DNA of 64,000 bases from Alopecurus myosuroides (taxonomy: Eukaryota; Streptophyta; Magnoliopsida; Poales; Poaceae). The notes beneath the pieces are model-generated. The model was not told the DNA's origin. It saw only the letters and a program-made list of their open reading frames with translations, and did no database searches. The position numbers and the translations under genes are program-made. Where the stretch lies: NCBI GenBank assembly GCA_028641055.1, contig CM054057.1:581547940-581611939 (forward strand), read 5' to 3'. Below, in pieces: positions 11,023-23,900 of the stretch (positions are counted from its first letter, which is position 1; each line of letters starts with the position of its first letter).

Positions 11023-13711
11023 GTTGATTTTTCTATGCCTAGCTGAAAGGCTTTAAAGAAAAGTACTACCGGGAGACAACCCGTTTTATTTTGCTGTTTT
11101 CTTTCGGTTTTCCTTTGTTTTCTTTGGTGTGCTTGCACCTGGGTGTTGTCTATTTCCTTAGCAACCCTGTTGTATCTTTTCTTTTGAGTTTTTTTTAGCC
11201 AAGTAAAGCCACTAGTGGAAAGTTGAGCCTATATTTTGGATTTCTGCTGTCCACTGTAAATTCTGTTAAAAATCTTAAAAATTCAAAATGACCTGAGCTT
11301 TTTTGTGATTAATCCTGAGTTATATACGAAATTTTTTCTAGAAGACCACTTTTTGGTTATTGAGGAACATAAGATTTTTGAAAACTTTATCTTTACCTGC
11401 TGTTCTGTTTTTGACAGATTTCTGCCATTTATCGCATTTGCATATTAATCTCTTTCTTTTGGAGTTCTTTTGAGAAAAAGAGTTTTGAAAGAAGTTGTGA
11501 CATTAGCTAATGTGTTTTTGAGTGTTAGACTTATGTTGAAACTGAACCATGTGGATTTATTACTTCAATTGCACTAACGTTGCTAATGAAGATTGTGAGA
11601 ATTTTGGTGTGAAGGAAGTTTTCAAGGGTCAAGAGAATAGGATAATATGATGTGATCAAGAAGAGTGAAAAGCCTAAGCTTGGGGATGCCCTCGTGGTTC
11701 ATCCAAGCAAATTCCAAGAAGACTAAAGCGTCTAAGCTTGGGGATGCCCAAGACATCCCCTTCTTCATCAACATATTATCAGGTCACTTCTAGTGAAACT
11801 ATATTTTTATTTGGTCGCATCTTATGTGCTTTACTTGGAGCGTCTTTTATTTTTGTTTTCAGTTTGCTTTTGCTTTTGCTTTCAATTTGTTTTTACTTTT
11901 TTAATAAGCTTGGTTGTACCCCAGCATTCTTTTATTGGAGAGTGACACGCTCCGCTTTTTCTTGAGAATACGTTGTATTCTTAGTCTCTGTTTGGCTGAT
12001 GCATTTATTTAGCTTCTGTTTTGCATGCATCTCTTATTAGAGTTGTTAGTTTTAGTAGTGTTATTTGAGTACTATTGTGTTTGCTTGCTGTATCATAAAG
12101 ATTATTTTTGTTAAAGCATGTTTTGTATGGTGCTTGTTGGGAGAAACAAAAGAAAACTGCTGCTTGAAGTAGAATTTATAACAGTACTAGTAGAAGCTTG
12201 TATAGACTGTGGCTAGGACTTTTTCATGCCATGCTAAATGTTATTTTAGTTTTAAATACTTGTGGTTATTGAGTAGCATGATTAGCCTAAAATAGCTGAG
12301 ATTTTTTAATATGTATTGAAAGATTCATGAGTTGTTCTTGTCATAGTAAAGCATCAATATATGGAATTCTCTTTCAAATGTTTTATTTGGTTGACTTGGC
12401 GCATTCTCACACCATGTTTATGACTACAAACCAGTAACGAATAGCCTCCATGACCACTTAGTTTTTGAACTTGTGATACTTCTTATGTTTAATTTAATGA
12501 TGCTTATGTCGCTATGCATGATTATGACTCTTATGCTCTCTTGATTTGTCGCTCCCAGTCTTTTGCTAGCCTCCACCTGTACTGAGTATGAGCTCTACTC
12601 GTGCATCCAAACTCCCTTAAAACAAATTTTTTCCCATTGTGTCCACCATACCTACCTACATGTGGTATTTAACTGCCATTCCAAAGTAAATTGCTCATGT
12701 GTTACCTTTAAAACCTTCAAAATTACTCCTGCTTTATGTTCCTGTTTTTGCTCATGAGGACGTAAATAGAGAATATTTATCTCACTTGTTGATTGGATTT
12801 CACACCATGGACTAGTGGCTTCATCCGCTTATCCAAATGATAGAAGAGCTGGCAGCGGGGTGCCCAGCCCCAAATTAATGCATACAAATTCTCTTCACTA
12901 TTTTTGCCCCTGATTTATCAGTCAAAGCATAATTGTGTAAAGAAAAGAGGAAGAGGGATGAACTTTTATACCAGTTGCTTCCTTCACCATGGGAGACACT
13001 CTTGTGAATCCAGTTAACTTGTGACGTACTGTATTTTCTGTTTACCATTCGTTGACATTAGCGTACATCTCCCAAAATAGAGACACTCCTCCACGATATG
13101 TGATTGTTGGCAGGCACCCAAGGATTCGGTTAGCCATGGTTTGTGAAATATGGATGGGAGGAGAGTCAAACTTTTAATACCTATGTTTAATAAAATAAAA
13201 GCTCTAGCACATGAGTGATCCCTGCTTCCCTCTGCAAAGGGCCTTTCTTTTACTTTTATGTTGAGTCTCCATCTTCTAACTTTATGCACAGTTGAGAGAG
13301 CATTTTTGCCATTCTGAGTTCTATGTGCATTTGTTCCATAAGCATCAATAATTACTTCATAATGTGTTACCATTTGTTCTGGTCTTCCTCTTGAACTTTG
13401 AAGGTGTCCTGGCATTTATGTTTTGCCCCACTCTTAAGGACTATCGAAATATCACTTTGCCATGGTTTCTCTATACCTGAAACAAACGTTTACCTTTCTT
13501 TGCATTATTATTCATGATCCTTTATTTGAGTTACTCTTCGTGATGCAAAGTAATTGCTATGCTTTATTATTAAAGTTTTATTTATCATGCCTGTGTTTAA
13601 AGTCTTATGATCTCAGCGTGCATATGCTTTTACATTAGATTGATCAATTTTGTGTTAGTAGCATGTCACCTCATAAATTATGGTTTTATCGTTTACCTAC
13701 TCGAGGATGCT
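11023..13711 (+). other. Non-coding internal region of A2
   Basis: About 2.7 kb without a convincing reading frame on the sense strand. It is colinear with 16557-19257 of A3: shared blocks include GCTTGGGGATGCCC (twice, 11679 and 11736), CTTCATCAACATATTATCAG/CTATTTATCAG, GGCAGCGGGGTGCCCAGCCC (about 12850), and AAGGTGTCCTGGCATTTATG (about 13400). The end lacks the polypurine tract present in A3: CTCGAGGATGCT is followed directly by the 3' LTR, which looks like a ~20-bp deletion. Confidence 0.75.
11740..11760 (+). other. Conserved hairpin in A2 internal region
   Basis: GGGGATG (11740-11746), 7-nt loop, CATCCCC (11754-11760): a perfect 7-bp stem. The matching place in A3 (17267-17287) has an 8-bp stem and a different loop. 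Role unknown; packaging or dimerisation signal is a guess. Confidence 0.55.
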
Positions 13712-15292
13712 TGATACGTCATAAACGTATCCCTAATTTCTGATGCTCCATGATCATATTATGCCAATTCCTACATGTTTTCTCCCTTATTTATAGCATT
13801 TTTATACGTTTTCCGGACTAACCTATTAACAAGATGCCACAGAGCCAGTTCCCTATTTTCTGCTGTTTTTTAGTTTTAGAAAAGTTGTTCTGGAAATATT
13901 CTCGGAATTGGAAAATTTGAAGCCCGGAAGTCCTATTTTCCCTGGAAGCATCCAGAAGACCGAAGAGGAGCCGAAAGAGGGGCAGCAGGGGGCCACACCA
14001 TAGGGTGGCGCGACCCCCTGACTGCGCCAGCTATAGGTGTGGCCCCCCCTAGAGCGCCACCGCCTTCGCCCTTTCGCCTATTTAAGCCCCCCGGGTGGAA
14101 AACCCTAAACACCTGATCAAAATCCCCGAAAAAGTTCCGCAGCCGCCGTCACCGTCAACCCCAGATCAGGGGGGTTCTGAAGCTGTTTCTGGCACCCTGA
14201 CGGAGAGGAGATCATCACCGGAAGCCTCTTCATCACCATGCCTGCCTCCGGAGTGATGCGTGAGTAGTTCATCCCTGGACTACGGGTTTTTAGCTGTCGC
14301 TAGATGGTTGTCTTCTCCTCATATGGCTCCATGTTTAGATCTCGTGAGCTGCCTATCATGATCGAGATTGATCTTATGTAATTTTCTGTGCCGTGTTTGC
14401 TCGGATCCGATGAATATTGACCTTACGCCAAGTTGATTATAGTCTTTATTTGCATGTGTTATTTGTGATCTTTCATGCTCTCCGTTGCTAGTGGTTATTC
14501 TGGCCAAGTAATTGTTAGTGTCTCCAAGAAGGAGTATTTATGCTGGATAGTGGGTTCATGCCTCCTTGTTGCCTTGCTCGAGTGACAGAAACGTGAAGGG
14601 GGAGGATGCGTTGTTGCCATTAGGGAGAAAACAACGGTGGGAGTGTCCGCGTACATAATCATTGCTTACATTACACACTTTGTTTAATGCAATTATCTGT
14701 TGCTTGCAACTTAATACCTGAGGGGGTTCGGATGATAACCTGAGGGTGGATTATTAGTCACAGATGCAAATGGATGTCTGTCTATGTATCTTGTTGTAAT
14801 GCCCGCACTAAATAGCATAGTAATCTTCATGTCATATTGTGCACAACGGTGCAACCTCTATTTGTCAGTTGCCCAGCTGTAATTTGTTCACCCAACATGC
14901 TATCTTTTATGTAGAGACACCACTAGTGAAACTACGAAGCCCGGTCCATTTTCCACACTGTTAAACATACCACAACAATTTCCTGCTCTCTTTACTTTCT
15001 GCAAGCATACACTGTTTTTCCACACTATACGTTTTATCTTTGTTTTCAGCAAGACCGGTGAGATTCACAACCTCACTGATTGTGTTCTGTGGAGGTTCCA
15101 CGTTGTTGCTGACACCGGTGAAGCGCCAGCACCACCGTCAGTGGCATCAACCTTCCGAAGATTCTCTTTCTCGTACTGGATTGATAACCCTGGTTCTTAA
15201 GTAAGGGGAAAACTTCTACTGCTGTGCTCATCACACCTTCCTTTTGGGGTTCCCAACAACGCAGAGAAAGGATTTAACTCTGCCAGCAATCA
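13712..15292 (+). repeat. 3' LTR of A2
   Basis: 1581 bp, same ends as the 5' LTR. TATTTAA box at 14079-14085. The LTR is followed by the duplication CGGTG and the resumed A3 LTR. Confidence 0.92.
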
Positions 15293-15297
15293 CGGTG

Positions 15298-15744
15298 CAA
15301 CCTTCATTTCTGTCAATTGCCCAGATGTAATTTGTTCACCACACATGTTATTTATCTTTCACGGAGAGACACCACTAGTGAACTGTGGACCCCGGTCCAT
15401 TTTCCTCATAATGATAAAACACCTAGTGCTTTCATACTGCTTTCATACTGTTTTCCTACTGTTTTCCACACCATACATTTAACCTCTTTGTGTTCAGCAA
15501 AACTGGTGAGATTGACAACATCACTGCTTCGTTGGGGCAAAGTGATTTGATTGTGTTGTGTAGGTTCCACGTTGTTGCTGAACCGGCAGTGCGCCCTTCC
15601 ATCTCAGCTGCTTCAACCTTCCGAAGTTACTCCTTCCTCCTACTGGTCGATTCAACCTTGGTTTCTTTCTGAGGGAAACTTGCTGCCGCACTCTTCACAC
15701 CTTTCTCTCGGGGTCTCCCAATGAACGTGTGTTCACACGCATCA
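15298..15744 (+). repeat. 5' LTR of A3, right piece
   Basis: Continues the LTR interrupted at 8357 and ends GTTCACACGCATCA, identical in form to the 3' LTR end at 20838. Confidence 0.92.
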
Positions 15745-15754
15745 AGCACTTTTC

Positions 15755-15772
15755 TGGCGCCGTTGCCGGGGA
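15755..15772 (+). other. Primer-binding site of A3, tRNA-Asp type
   Basis: TGGCGCCGTTGCCGGGGA, 10 bp after the 5' LTR end, same as in A2. Confidence 0.9.
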
Positions 15773-15940
15773 GGACGAGTATTTCTGCAAGGGGAGTCTC
15801 TCACTTCCAATCTCTTTTCTTTGTTTTTGCTTTGCTTAGTTTATTTTATTTTATCTTGTTTGCTTCTCTTTATCAAAAACACAAAAAAATTAGTTCTTAT
15901 TCTAGTTGTTAGTTTTGTTACTTTGTTATTATTTTTCATC

Positions 15941-16556
15941 ATGTTGTTCCCTAAGTTTACCCTGAAAGATTTGCCGGTATGAAGTGGTTCTATACTTGGA
16001 AAGGACACTATTAAAGAATTCTTTTATCATGTTAGTAAGTATGATAACTTTGAGGAAAAATCCATAGTAGAACTTGCTCCCAACTATGAGACTGCTCCAA
16101 CTTCTTTAGTTCACATGTTAGAAGCTAGGTTTGTTAACCTCCATCCCATATTACAACATATGTTCCTCAACTTGAATAACATTGAAGATGTTGAGAAAAT
16201 AAACTTTATCTTAGAAACCATGCTTAAAGAATTTGGAGATGTTGATATAGAAGCTAGAAAATTGTTTGATTGTTTCAATATGCTTCTCTCATGTGTAGAA
16301 TGTTGGTGCTCTAGAAAAAACTGAATCCAGTGATGAAAAGGAGGATAAAATACCAATCCGCTTTAAATTGATAGCACTGCATGAAGCCCAAGAAAAGAAT
16401 TTTGATTGGATTGTTCCTGAGAATTTATTTGATGAAGATAGTAAGCCTAAAAGTTCTAAGAGAGGATCCTCTAAAACTCACTTAGATAAAATACAATGTA
16501 TTATTAAGGAATTGCCAAATCTTACTTTGAATGCCCCTCCATTTGAAAATACTTGA
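15941..16556 (+). pseudogene. Unrecognised small protein of A3 (broken)
   Basis: ATG at 15941 in the gag position. The frame has a TGA at 15980-15982 and continues to 16324, giving a helical segment (TIKEFFYHVSKYDNFEEKS, NNIEDVEKINFILETMLKEF). A frame change near 16310 leads to a second open stretch to 16556 (TESSDEKEDKIPIRFK, NFDWIVPENLFDED, then Lys/Ser-rich). I do not recognise a family, and it does not resemble the A2 protein although LTRs and downstream DNA match. No protease motif is visible. It lies just before the GGGAGATAACCC block (about 16609), the same place as gag in A2. Confidence 0.5.
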
Positions 16557-19257
16557 TTCCACTTTTCTCGGCCTAGCTAAAAGGCATTAAAGAAAATCAC
16601 TTCTTGGGAGATAACCCATGGTTTTATTTTTGCTTTGTTTTTCTCTGTTTTATTTGAGTAAAAGGGTTGTATACTTCTGTAAAAACTCCTTTGTACCTTT
16701 CTTTTCATGTTTCATTAGTGCCAAGTAAGGTGTCTGACGAGAGTTGGAGTTGGTTTTCGGATTTCTGCGCAGGAAACAGATTTTTGCTGTCCACCGTAAA
16801 ATATCGTATAAAATCCAGGAAAATTAGAATGATCTGAAATTTTTTGTGCTTATTCCGCGGCCAATTCCGCAACCTTTTCGTTTTTTAAGTTTTTCGATCT
16901 GAGCAACGTAAGTACCTCGAAACAATTCGTATTTACAAACTGTTCTGGTTTTGACAGATTCTTCCATTTTTCTTGCATTTGCTCTTTTGTAATATCAAGT
17001 GGATTTGTTTGCTTCACGAAATATCAGTGGCTGTAGCTAATGTTTAGAATTATCAATAGCACTTGTTCCATACAAAACCATTGGATTTTTAGTTGTTGCA
17101 CTAACCCTCTAATGCGAATTACTGTTTGAGTGTGGTGTGAAGGAAGATTTCAAGGGTCAAGAGAAGAGGTGATATATGTGATCAAGAAGAGTGCAAGGTC
17201 AAAGCTTGGTGAAGCCCCCGTGGTTCATCCAAGAATATTTTTTATAAGACTCAAGCATCTAATCTTGGGGATGCCCAATGCATCCCCTTCTTCATCAACT
17301 ATTTATCAGGTCACTTCTCGTGAAACTATATTTTTATTCGGTCACACCATATGAAGTTTACTTGGAGCGTCTGTTTGTTTTTCTTTTGTTTTCCTTGATG
17401 AAATAATATAGTTGGATCCTATCATTCTTTGTTTGGGTGAGATACACGCTTCTCTTTTTTCGTTTGAATACTTGATATGCTAGTATTCTTAGTTTTTCTT
17501 CTAGTTGTTGCAAACAAAATTCCTGTTTAGCTCTTGTTTTGATTGCATCTCTTATTCAGAGTTGTTAGCTTTAGCATTGTTTTGTGAGTCCTCTCATGTT
17601 TTCTTGCTTTAGCATTTAGATTTTTTTTGTTAAAGCATGTTTTGTATGGTTCTTGTCGGGAAAAGAAACTACTGCTTGAAGTAGAATTTTTAATGGTGCA
17701 AGTAGAACCTTGTATAGACCGTGGCTAGAATTTTCATATCATGCTAGATGTTATTATAGTTTTAAAGCCTTGTGGTTATTGAGTAGAATGATTAGCCTCA
17801 AATAGCTGAGAGTGTTTAATGTACCATTGAAAGAATCATGAGTTGTTCTTATCATTTTGAAGCATAAATTTGTGGTGTTCTCCTTTGAATATTTTATTTG
17901 GTTGACTTGGCGCATGCTCACACCATGTTTATGACTATGAACCAATCACGAATAGCCTCCATGACCATTTAGTTTTTGAACTTATGGTACCCCTTATGCT
18001 TTGATTAATGATGTTTATGTCGCTATGCATGATTATGGGTCTTATGCTCTCTTGATTTGTCGCTCCCAGTCTTTTGCTAACCTCCACCTGTACTGAGTAT
18101 GAGCGCTACTCATGCATCCAACTCCCCAAAACCAAAGTTTTCCCATTGTGTCCACCATACCTACCTACATGTGGTAATTAACCTCCACTCAAAAGTAAAT
18201 TTCTCATGTGTTACCTTTAAAACTTTCAAAATTATTCTTGTTTTGTGCTCCTGTTTAAGCTCATGAGGGCGTAAATAGAGAATCTTTATCTCACTTGTTG
18301 ATTGAAATTTCACACCCTGGACTAGTGGCTTCATCCGCTTATCCAATGATAGAAGAGCTGGCAGCGGGGTGCCCAGCCCCAAATTAATAACACAAATTCT
18401 CTTCACTATTTTGCCCATGATTTATCAGTCAAAGCATAATTGTGTAAACAAAAGAGAAAGAGGGATGACCTTCTACCCAGATGCGTCCTTCTATGGGAGC
18501 TGCTCTTGTGAAGTCTAGTTGGCTTGTGACGTACTGTATTTTCTATTTACCATTCGTTGACATAAGCATACACCTCTCTTAAAATATAGACACTCCTCCA
18601 CGGTATGTGATTGTTGGCAGGCCCCGAGGATTCAGTTAGCCATGGTTCTTGAAAGATGGTTGGGAGGAGTGTCAAGTTTTCAATACCTATGTTCAATAAA
18701 ATGAAAGCTCTAGCACATGAGTGATCCATGCTTCCCTCTGCAAAGGGCCTTTCTTTTACTTTTATGTTGAGTCTCCATCTTCTAAGTTTATGCACGGTTG
18801 AGAGAGCATATTTGCCATTCTGAGTTTTATGTGCATTTGTCCTAGAAACATTATTAATTGATTCATGATGTGTTATTGCATGTTCTCTAATTATTCGTTC
18901 TAGTCTTCCTCATGAACTTTGAAGGTGTCCTGGCATTTATGTTTTGCCCCACTCTTAAGGACTAGCGAAATATCACTTTGACATGTTCTCTCTAGACTTG
19001 AAACAAACGTATATCTTTTGTTGCATTGTTATTCATGATCTTTTATTTGAGTTACTTCTCATGATTCAAGGTGATTGCTGTGCTTTATTATTAAAGTTCT
19101 ATTTATCATGCTTGTGTTAAAGTTCTATGATCTTAGCTTACTTATGATTTTACATTATTAATGATCAATTTTATGTTGGTAGCATGTCACCTCAGAAATT
19201 ATTGTGATTTTATCGTTTACCTACTCGAGGACGAGTAGGAACTAAGCTTGGAGATGT
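16557..19257 (+). other. Non-coding internal region and polypurine tract of A3
   Basis: Colinear with the A2 internal region, with the same conserved blocks. It contains the hairpin GGGGATGC/GCATCCCC at 17267-17287 and, at 19244-19257, AAGCTTGGAGATGT directly before the 3' LTR, the expected polypurine tract for plus-strand priming. No sense-strand reading frame of note. Confidence 0.75.
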
Positions 19258-20838
19258 TGATACGTCATAAACGTATCCTTAATTTCTGATGTTCCATGTT
19301 ATTTTGTTATTGTTTCCCACATGTTTGCCATACACTTTATGTCATTTTTATCGATTTTCTGGACTAACCTATTGACAAGATGCCACTGAGCCAGTTCGCT
19401 GTTTTCTGCTGTTTTTGGTTTCAGAAAAGTTTTTCTAGAAATATTCTCAGAATTGGAAATCTCGAAGCTCGGAAGTCTTAGAATTCCCGAAGGTTCCACT
19501 AAGTCCTGAAGAGACCCGGAGGGGGTCCTCAGGGGGCCCACACCATAGGGCGGCGTGCCCCCCCTTGGCCGCGTCGGGGGGTGGTGTGGGGCCCCCAGGC
19601 CTCCACCGCCTTTATCCTTTCGCCTAATTAATCCCCCCGAGACATAAACCCTAAATATATTCCACTTCGTCCGGAAAAACACCCGAGGCCGCCATCGTCA
19701 TCCCGAGATCGGGAGGGTTCTGGAGCTATCCTCGGCACCCTGCCGGGAGGGGAATTCATCACCGGAGGGGTCTACACCACCATGCCCTCCTCCGAAGTGA
19801 TGCGTGAGTAGTTCATCCCTGCACTACGGGTCCATAGCAGTAGCTAGATGGTTGTCTTCTCCACTTTGTACCTCATGTTTAGATCTTGTGAGCTGCCTAT
19901 CATGACCAAGATCATCTTTATGTAATGCTACATGCTGTGTTTGTTGGGATCTGATGAATGTTGAATGCTATGTCTTCTGATTACCAATCTATCATGTTAT
20001 CTTCATGCTTATGTTATTTATGATCTTGCATGCTCTCTGTTATTAGTAGATGCTCTGGCCAAGTAGATGCTAGTAACTCCAAGAGGGAGTATTTATGCTA
20101 GATAGTGGGTTCATGCCTTCTTTTCATTTGTGCTCGAGTGACAGAAACGTGACGGATGGAGGATGTGTTGTTGCCATTAGGGATAAAAGAACGGTGTTTA
20201 CCTAGTTTACAATGTTTACATCACAAACTTTGCTTACAGCGATAATCTGTTGCTAGCAACTTAATGCCCAACGTTTGTTCGGATGATATTCGGAGGATGG
20301 ATTATTAGACATAGATGAAGTTGGATGACGGTCTATGTATTTTGTTGTAATTCCTGCATGAATCACATAGTAATCTTTATGTCTTGCATATGCACTACGG
20401 TGCAACCTTCATTTCAATCAATTTCCCTGCTGTAATTTGTTCACCACACATTTTATTTATCTTTTACGGAGAGACACCATTAGTGAACTGTGGACCCCGG
20501 TCCATTTTCCTCATACTGATAAAACACCTACTGCTTTCATACTGTTTTCCTACAATTTTCCATACCATATGTTTAACCTCTTTGTCTTCAGAAAAACCGG
20601 TCAGATTGACAACCTCGCTGCTTCGTTGGGGCAAAGTGATTTGATTGTGTTGTGTAGGTTCCACGTTGCTGCTGAACCGGTAGTGCGCCGTGCCGTCTCA
20701 GCTGCTTCAACCTTCTGAAGTTACTCCTTCCTCCTACTGGTCGATTCAACCTTGGTTTCTTTCTAAGGGAAACTTGCTGCTGCACTCTTCATACCTTCCT
20801 CTTGGGGTCTCCCAACGAACGTGTGTTCACACGCATCA
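19258..20838 (+). repeat. 3' LTR of A3
   Basis: 1581 bp from TGATACGTCATAAACGTATC to ACACGCATCA, followed by the TTAGG duplication (20839-20843). The TATA-like position reads TAATTAA near 19625, weaker than in the 5' LTR. Confidence 0.93.
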
Positions 20839-20997
20839 TTAGGTAGGGGGTGGCTCTCGGGTGCATGTCAAGCAATGGCATGGGCTAGTCCAGAGGCTTG
20901 TTTGGTCATTCTCCTTCATGCCCAGGTTGCCAAAGGTCAAGACCACGAAAGGGCAAGTCAAGAGATGGCCTTTGGAGGCAAGGGAAGGCAAGGTCAA
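20839..20997. other. Unassigned 159-bp stretch between A3 and C1
   Basis: After the TTAGG copy the sequence is unlike any element in the window. It is not the continuation of the reversed LTR left of A3. It ends GGCAAGGTCAA before the C1 LTR. No feature recognised; probably a remnant of the older host sequence or a further element. Confidence 0.5.
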
Positions 20998-23900
20998 TGT
21001 GACTCCCCGAGATCGGGCACTATACAGATTTCAGCATTCCCGCCAAAATCCACATAATAACCGATTCCAGGTTGCCACTTGTGATAACATTACAACAGTT
21101 CACGAATATTTCGCAACAACAACAGAAAAGATATACACAAGACGACTCAAACGAGTCAAGGATACAACTGATACAATACAAAGATCCAAATAACAGCGGA
21201 AGAAACAACATAGCGTCCGACTACGGACAAGATACAAATTGGACCAAGAGTCCTGAAGATAACCGATGGCGTCCAATCCCTGCCCAGGCCAAGCCGGAGG
21301 GATTCCCAAGCTAACGTCGCCAGACTTCAAACCTGTTGACTGCAATGTGGAATATGCAGCCACGAAAGGGATTCGTGGGTGAGTACGGTTAAGTACTGGC
21401 AAGTGGATAAACCCATACTCACAAGATACCAGCGTAACCAATCATCACCAGATACAATACTTTGGATACAACGGAAAGGAAGGGATTATTGCAAAGAAGC
21501 GGCAGCGGGCTGCACTAACCAACTACAGAAACACACTACAACTTCCGGCTACAAGAAAGGGATAAGATAGCGTATCAGAACCAACTACAACTACTCACCA
21601 AACAATACCCATCCAATGTTACCCCCTACTAAGGAAGCAACCCAAGGAAAATCACACTGTTGATTAAGGTGACATTCATTTTGATGGTGGAAGTAATCTA
21701 TATTACTAGTCAAGTTATCATCGTTAAGTGTAAGTTGTCTGAGTACTTGTTAGCCAGCACTTTCACCAAGTCATCCATAACCGCGAACAACACGGCTTCT
21801 CGAGAAGATTTAACCCTGCAGGGATGCACCAATTTGGCCGTACACGTAAGAATGACTTGCCAGGCGGGGAGCAAACCCACCAAGCATGCCACTCAACACA
21901 ACCCAACTCTTCTTTGCATCAAGCCCAAAGAACCCCGTGCAATTGAGCGCACGGCTAATCAAGCCCCACGAAGAAAAGGGGACCCTCATAGCACTCTAAG
22001 AACGTGTCTCCCTAAATGCCGACTACAAAAGTTCCACCCTGGCGCCAAGGGTTCGCACCTACATATGCATGCGACAAATGGAAAACCTGAACTAAATGAG
22101 GCGATTTGGACGAGATGCGAATCGAATCAAAATTGCGGGGGGCGCCCATACTCGCTTCCCACATGCGGTTAGTGCGCTCATCATGGATCAATGGACAAGA
22201 CCCTTTTCCTAATTAGGGTCGACACTAGCAGGCCTCAAAACCACGTCGGGCCTCCTGCCGGTGCCTTATCATCAAATTATTATTACCCCAAACATTAACA
22301 TATTGTTGATTGAATTGGAAACCCAACTATCCAACTAAACAGGTGATATGAAAAAGGACAATAAGACTCGAGCGCAAACAAACCTAATCATGCAACTACG
22401 ACACGGGGGGCAACAAGGTAAACAAACAACAGGTAATAGGAAGTGGAAGGAAGGCTATATCATGGCTACAAGGTAAACATATGATAGGATCGAGACACAA
22501 GAATCGAATCATAAGGCTAGAATAAAGGCAACGGAAAGAATCGGTAACAAGTGATGAAAGGCAGCCATAGGTAGCAAGTGAGTATACTTGCCTGAGTTCC
22601 AGCAAGTAGAGGTACATCCGAAGAACTTTTCGTAGCTCACATCATCTCAACGTCCTATCCGCGAAGAAGCAACGAACTAGAACAAACACCAGATGCAACA
22701 ATTACTACTACGGCAAAAGATCCAGCATGATCAAGATATGGATGCATGACAAGTTTAAGGATGCATCAAAGATAAACTAGTTGACATGGTAAACATATTT
22801 AAATGGGCCCATATGCAATTTGGATTGCATATGGAAAAGCCCATGAATTAATGTTGAATTAAAATGATCTACAGATAACCATCATGTGAAAGTTGATTAG
22901 AATGATGCATGGATGATGAAAACAATAAGAAAACAACAATAGCTTCAGTTTGATATGTTGTTTACCAAGTTTGGAATTTTATTTATTAAGTTATGAAATT
23001 TGGCTTCTTAAATGAGTTACACAAGCATTTGTTGTTTTCACCCATTTTAATTGTTCAAAACAGATAACAAAATTCATATTTAGAAAGAACACAAAATTTT
23101 AGATGGAATACATATTTCATTTGTTGAATTTGGATTTTAGATGAGCAAGTTATTAATTTGACAATTTTAAATGCATTAATTAAGAAACAGTTGTTTTCAG
23201 CAATTTAATTTATTCAAAACAGAAAACAAAGTTGATATTTGCAAATTTCATGAAAAATGGGATGGAAAACATATTTCACATGTTGGAACTGGATTTGAAT
23301 TGCCCAAGTTATGAAATTTGCAATTTAAAAGGTTTAATTAAAGCATTGAATTATTGCACCACTTTTAATTAGGAAAAACAGTAACCAAATTGTATTGAAA
23401 AGGTTGAAAACATGTAGCAAATGTTTCACTGAATATTTTGAGCTATTAAACATAATTTTTGGGTTATTATTGAATTTATTATGCAATTTTCCATAACCAT
23501 TCTTATTCTGCCCTTTTTAGTAAACAGAGGGAAACATGTTCAAAATTAATTCAATTGTGACCAAATAAAATACCAATGTGTAGAGTTTGTTAAGACAAAT
23601 ATTTAGAGCCCAAGTTTGCTCAAATTGGACGAACAGAACAAAAGTTATGAAATTCCAAAGTTTCAACTTTTAATTGCATTTTCACTAATTAATTATTTAG
23701 TGCAAAAATTATTACAGAAACATGTTGCAAACTTGACATTAACAGAAAGAGCACAAGATTATGAATCCATAGAAATTTGAATCATTGAAATTTGATCAAA
23801 ATTCAATTTGTTATTGATTTTAGAATTAATGAAACAGATCTGTGTTTCTGAAATTCGAGAAATAAAAAGAAAAGGAGGCAAAAGAGGGGGTGGTTTTTGC

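Larger units (their letters stand above)
8358..15292 (+). mobile_element. Non-autonomous LTR retrotransposon A2 (family A), nested in A3
   Basis: A 6935-bp element inserted in the A3 5' LTR. 5' LTR 8358-9958, tRNA-Asp primer site 9970-9987, gag/protease-like frame 10159-11022, long non-coding internal DNA, 3' LTR 13712-15292. Target duplication CGTTG (8353-8357) and CGGTG (15293-15297), one mismatch. The LTRs belong to a slightly different subgroup from A3 (CTCCATGATCATATT near the start). No RT or integrase. The two LTRs differ by substitutions and small indels, so it is not a recent insertion. Confidence 0.92.
7220..20838 (+). mobile_element. Non-autonomous LTR retrotransposon A3 (family A), hosting A2
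   Basis: Outer element of a two-level nest. 5' LTR in two pieces (7220-8357 and 15298-15744), tRNA-Asp primer site 15755-15772, internal region 15745-19257, polypurine tract 19244-19257, 3' LTR 19258-20838. Without the insert it is about 6.7 kb. The internal DNA holds one broken small reading frame and no RT, RNase H or integrase, so transposition would need enzymes from a partner. The first bases of the 5' LTR read TCATACG instead of TGATACG (one mutation). Confidence 0.9.
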
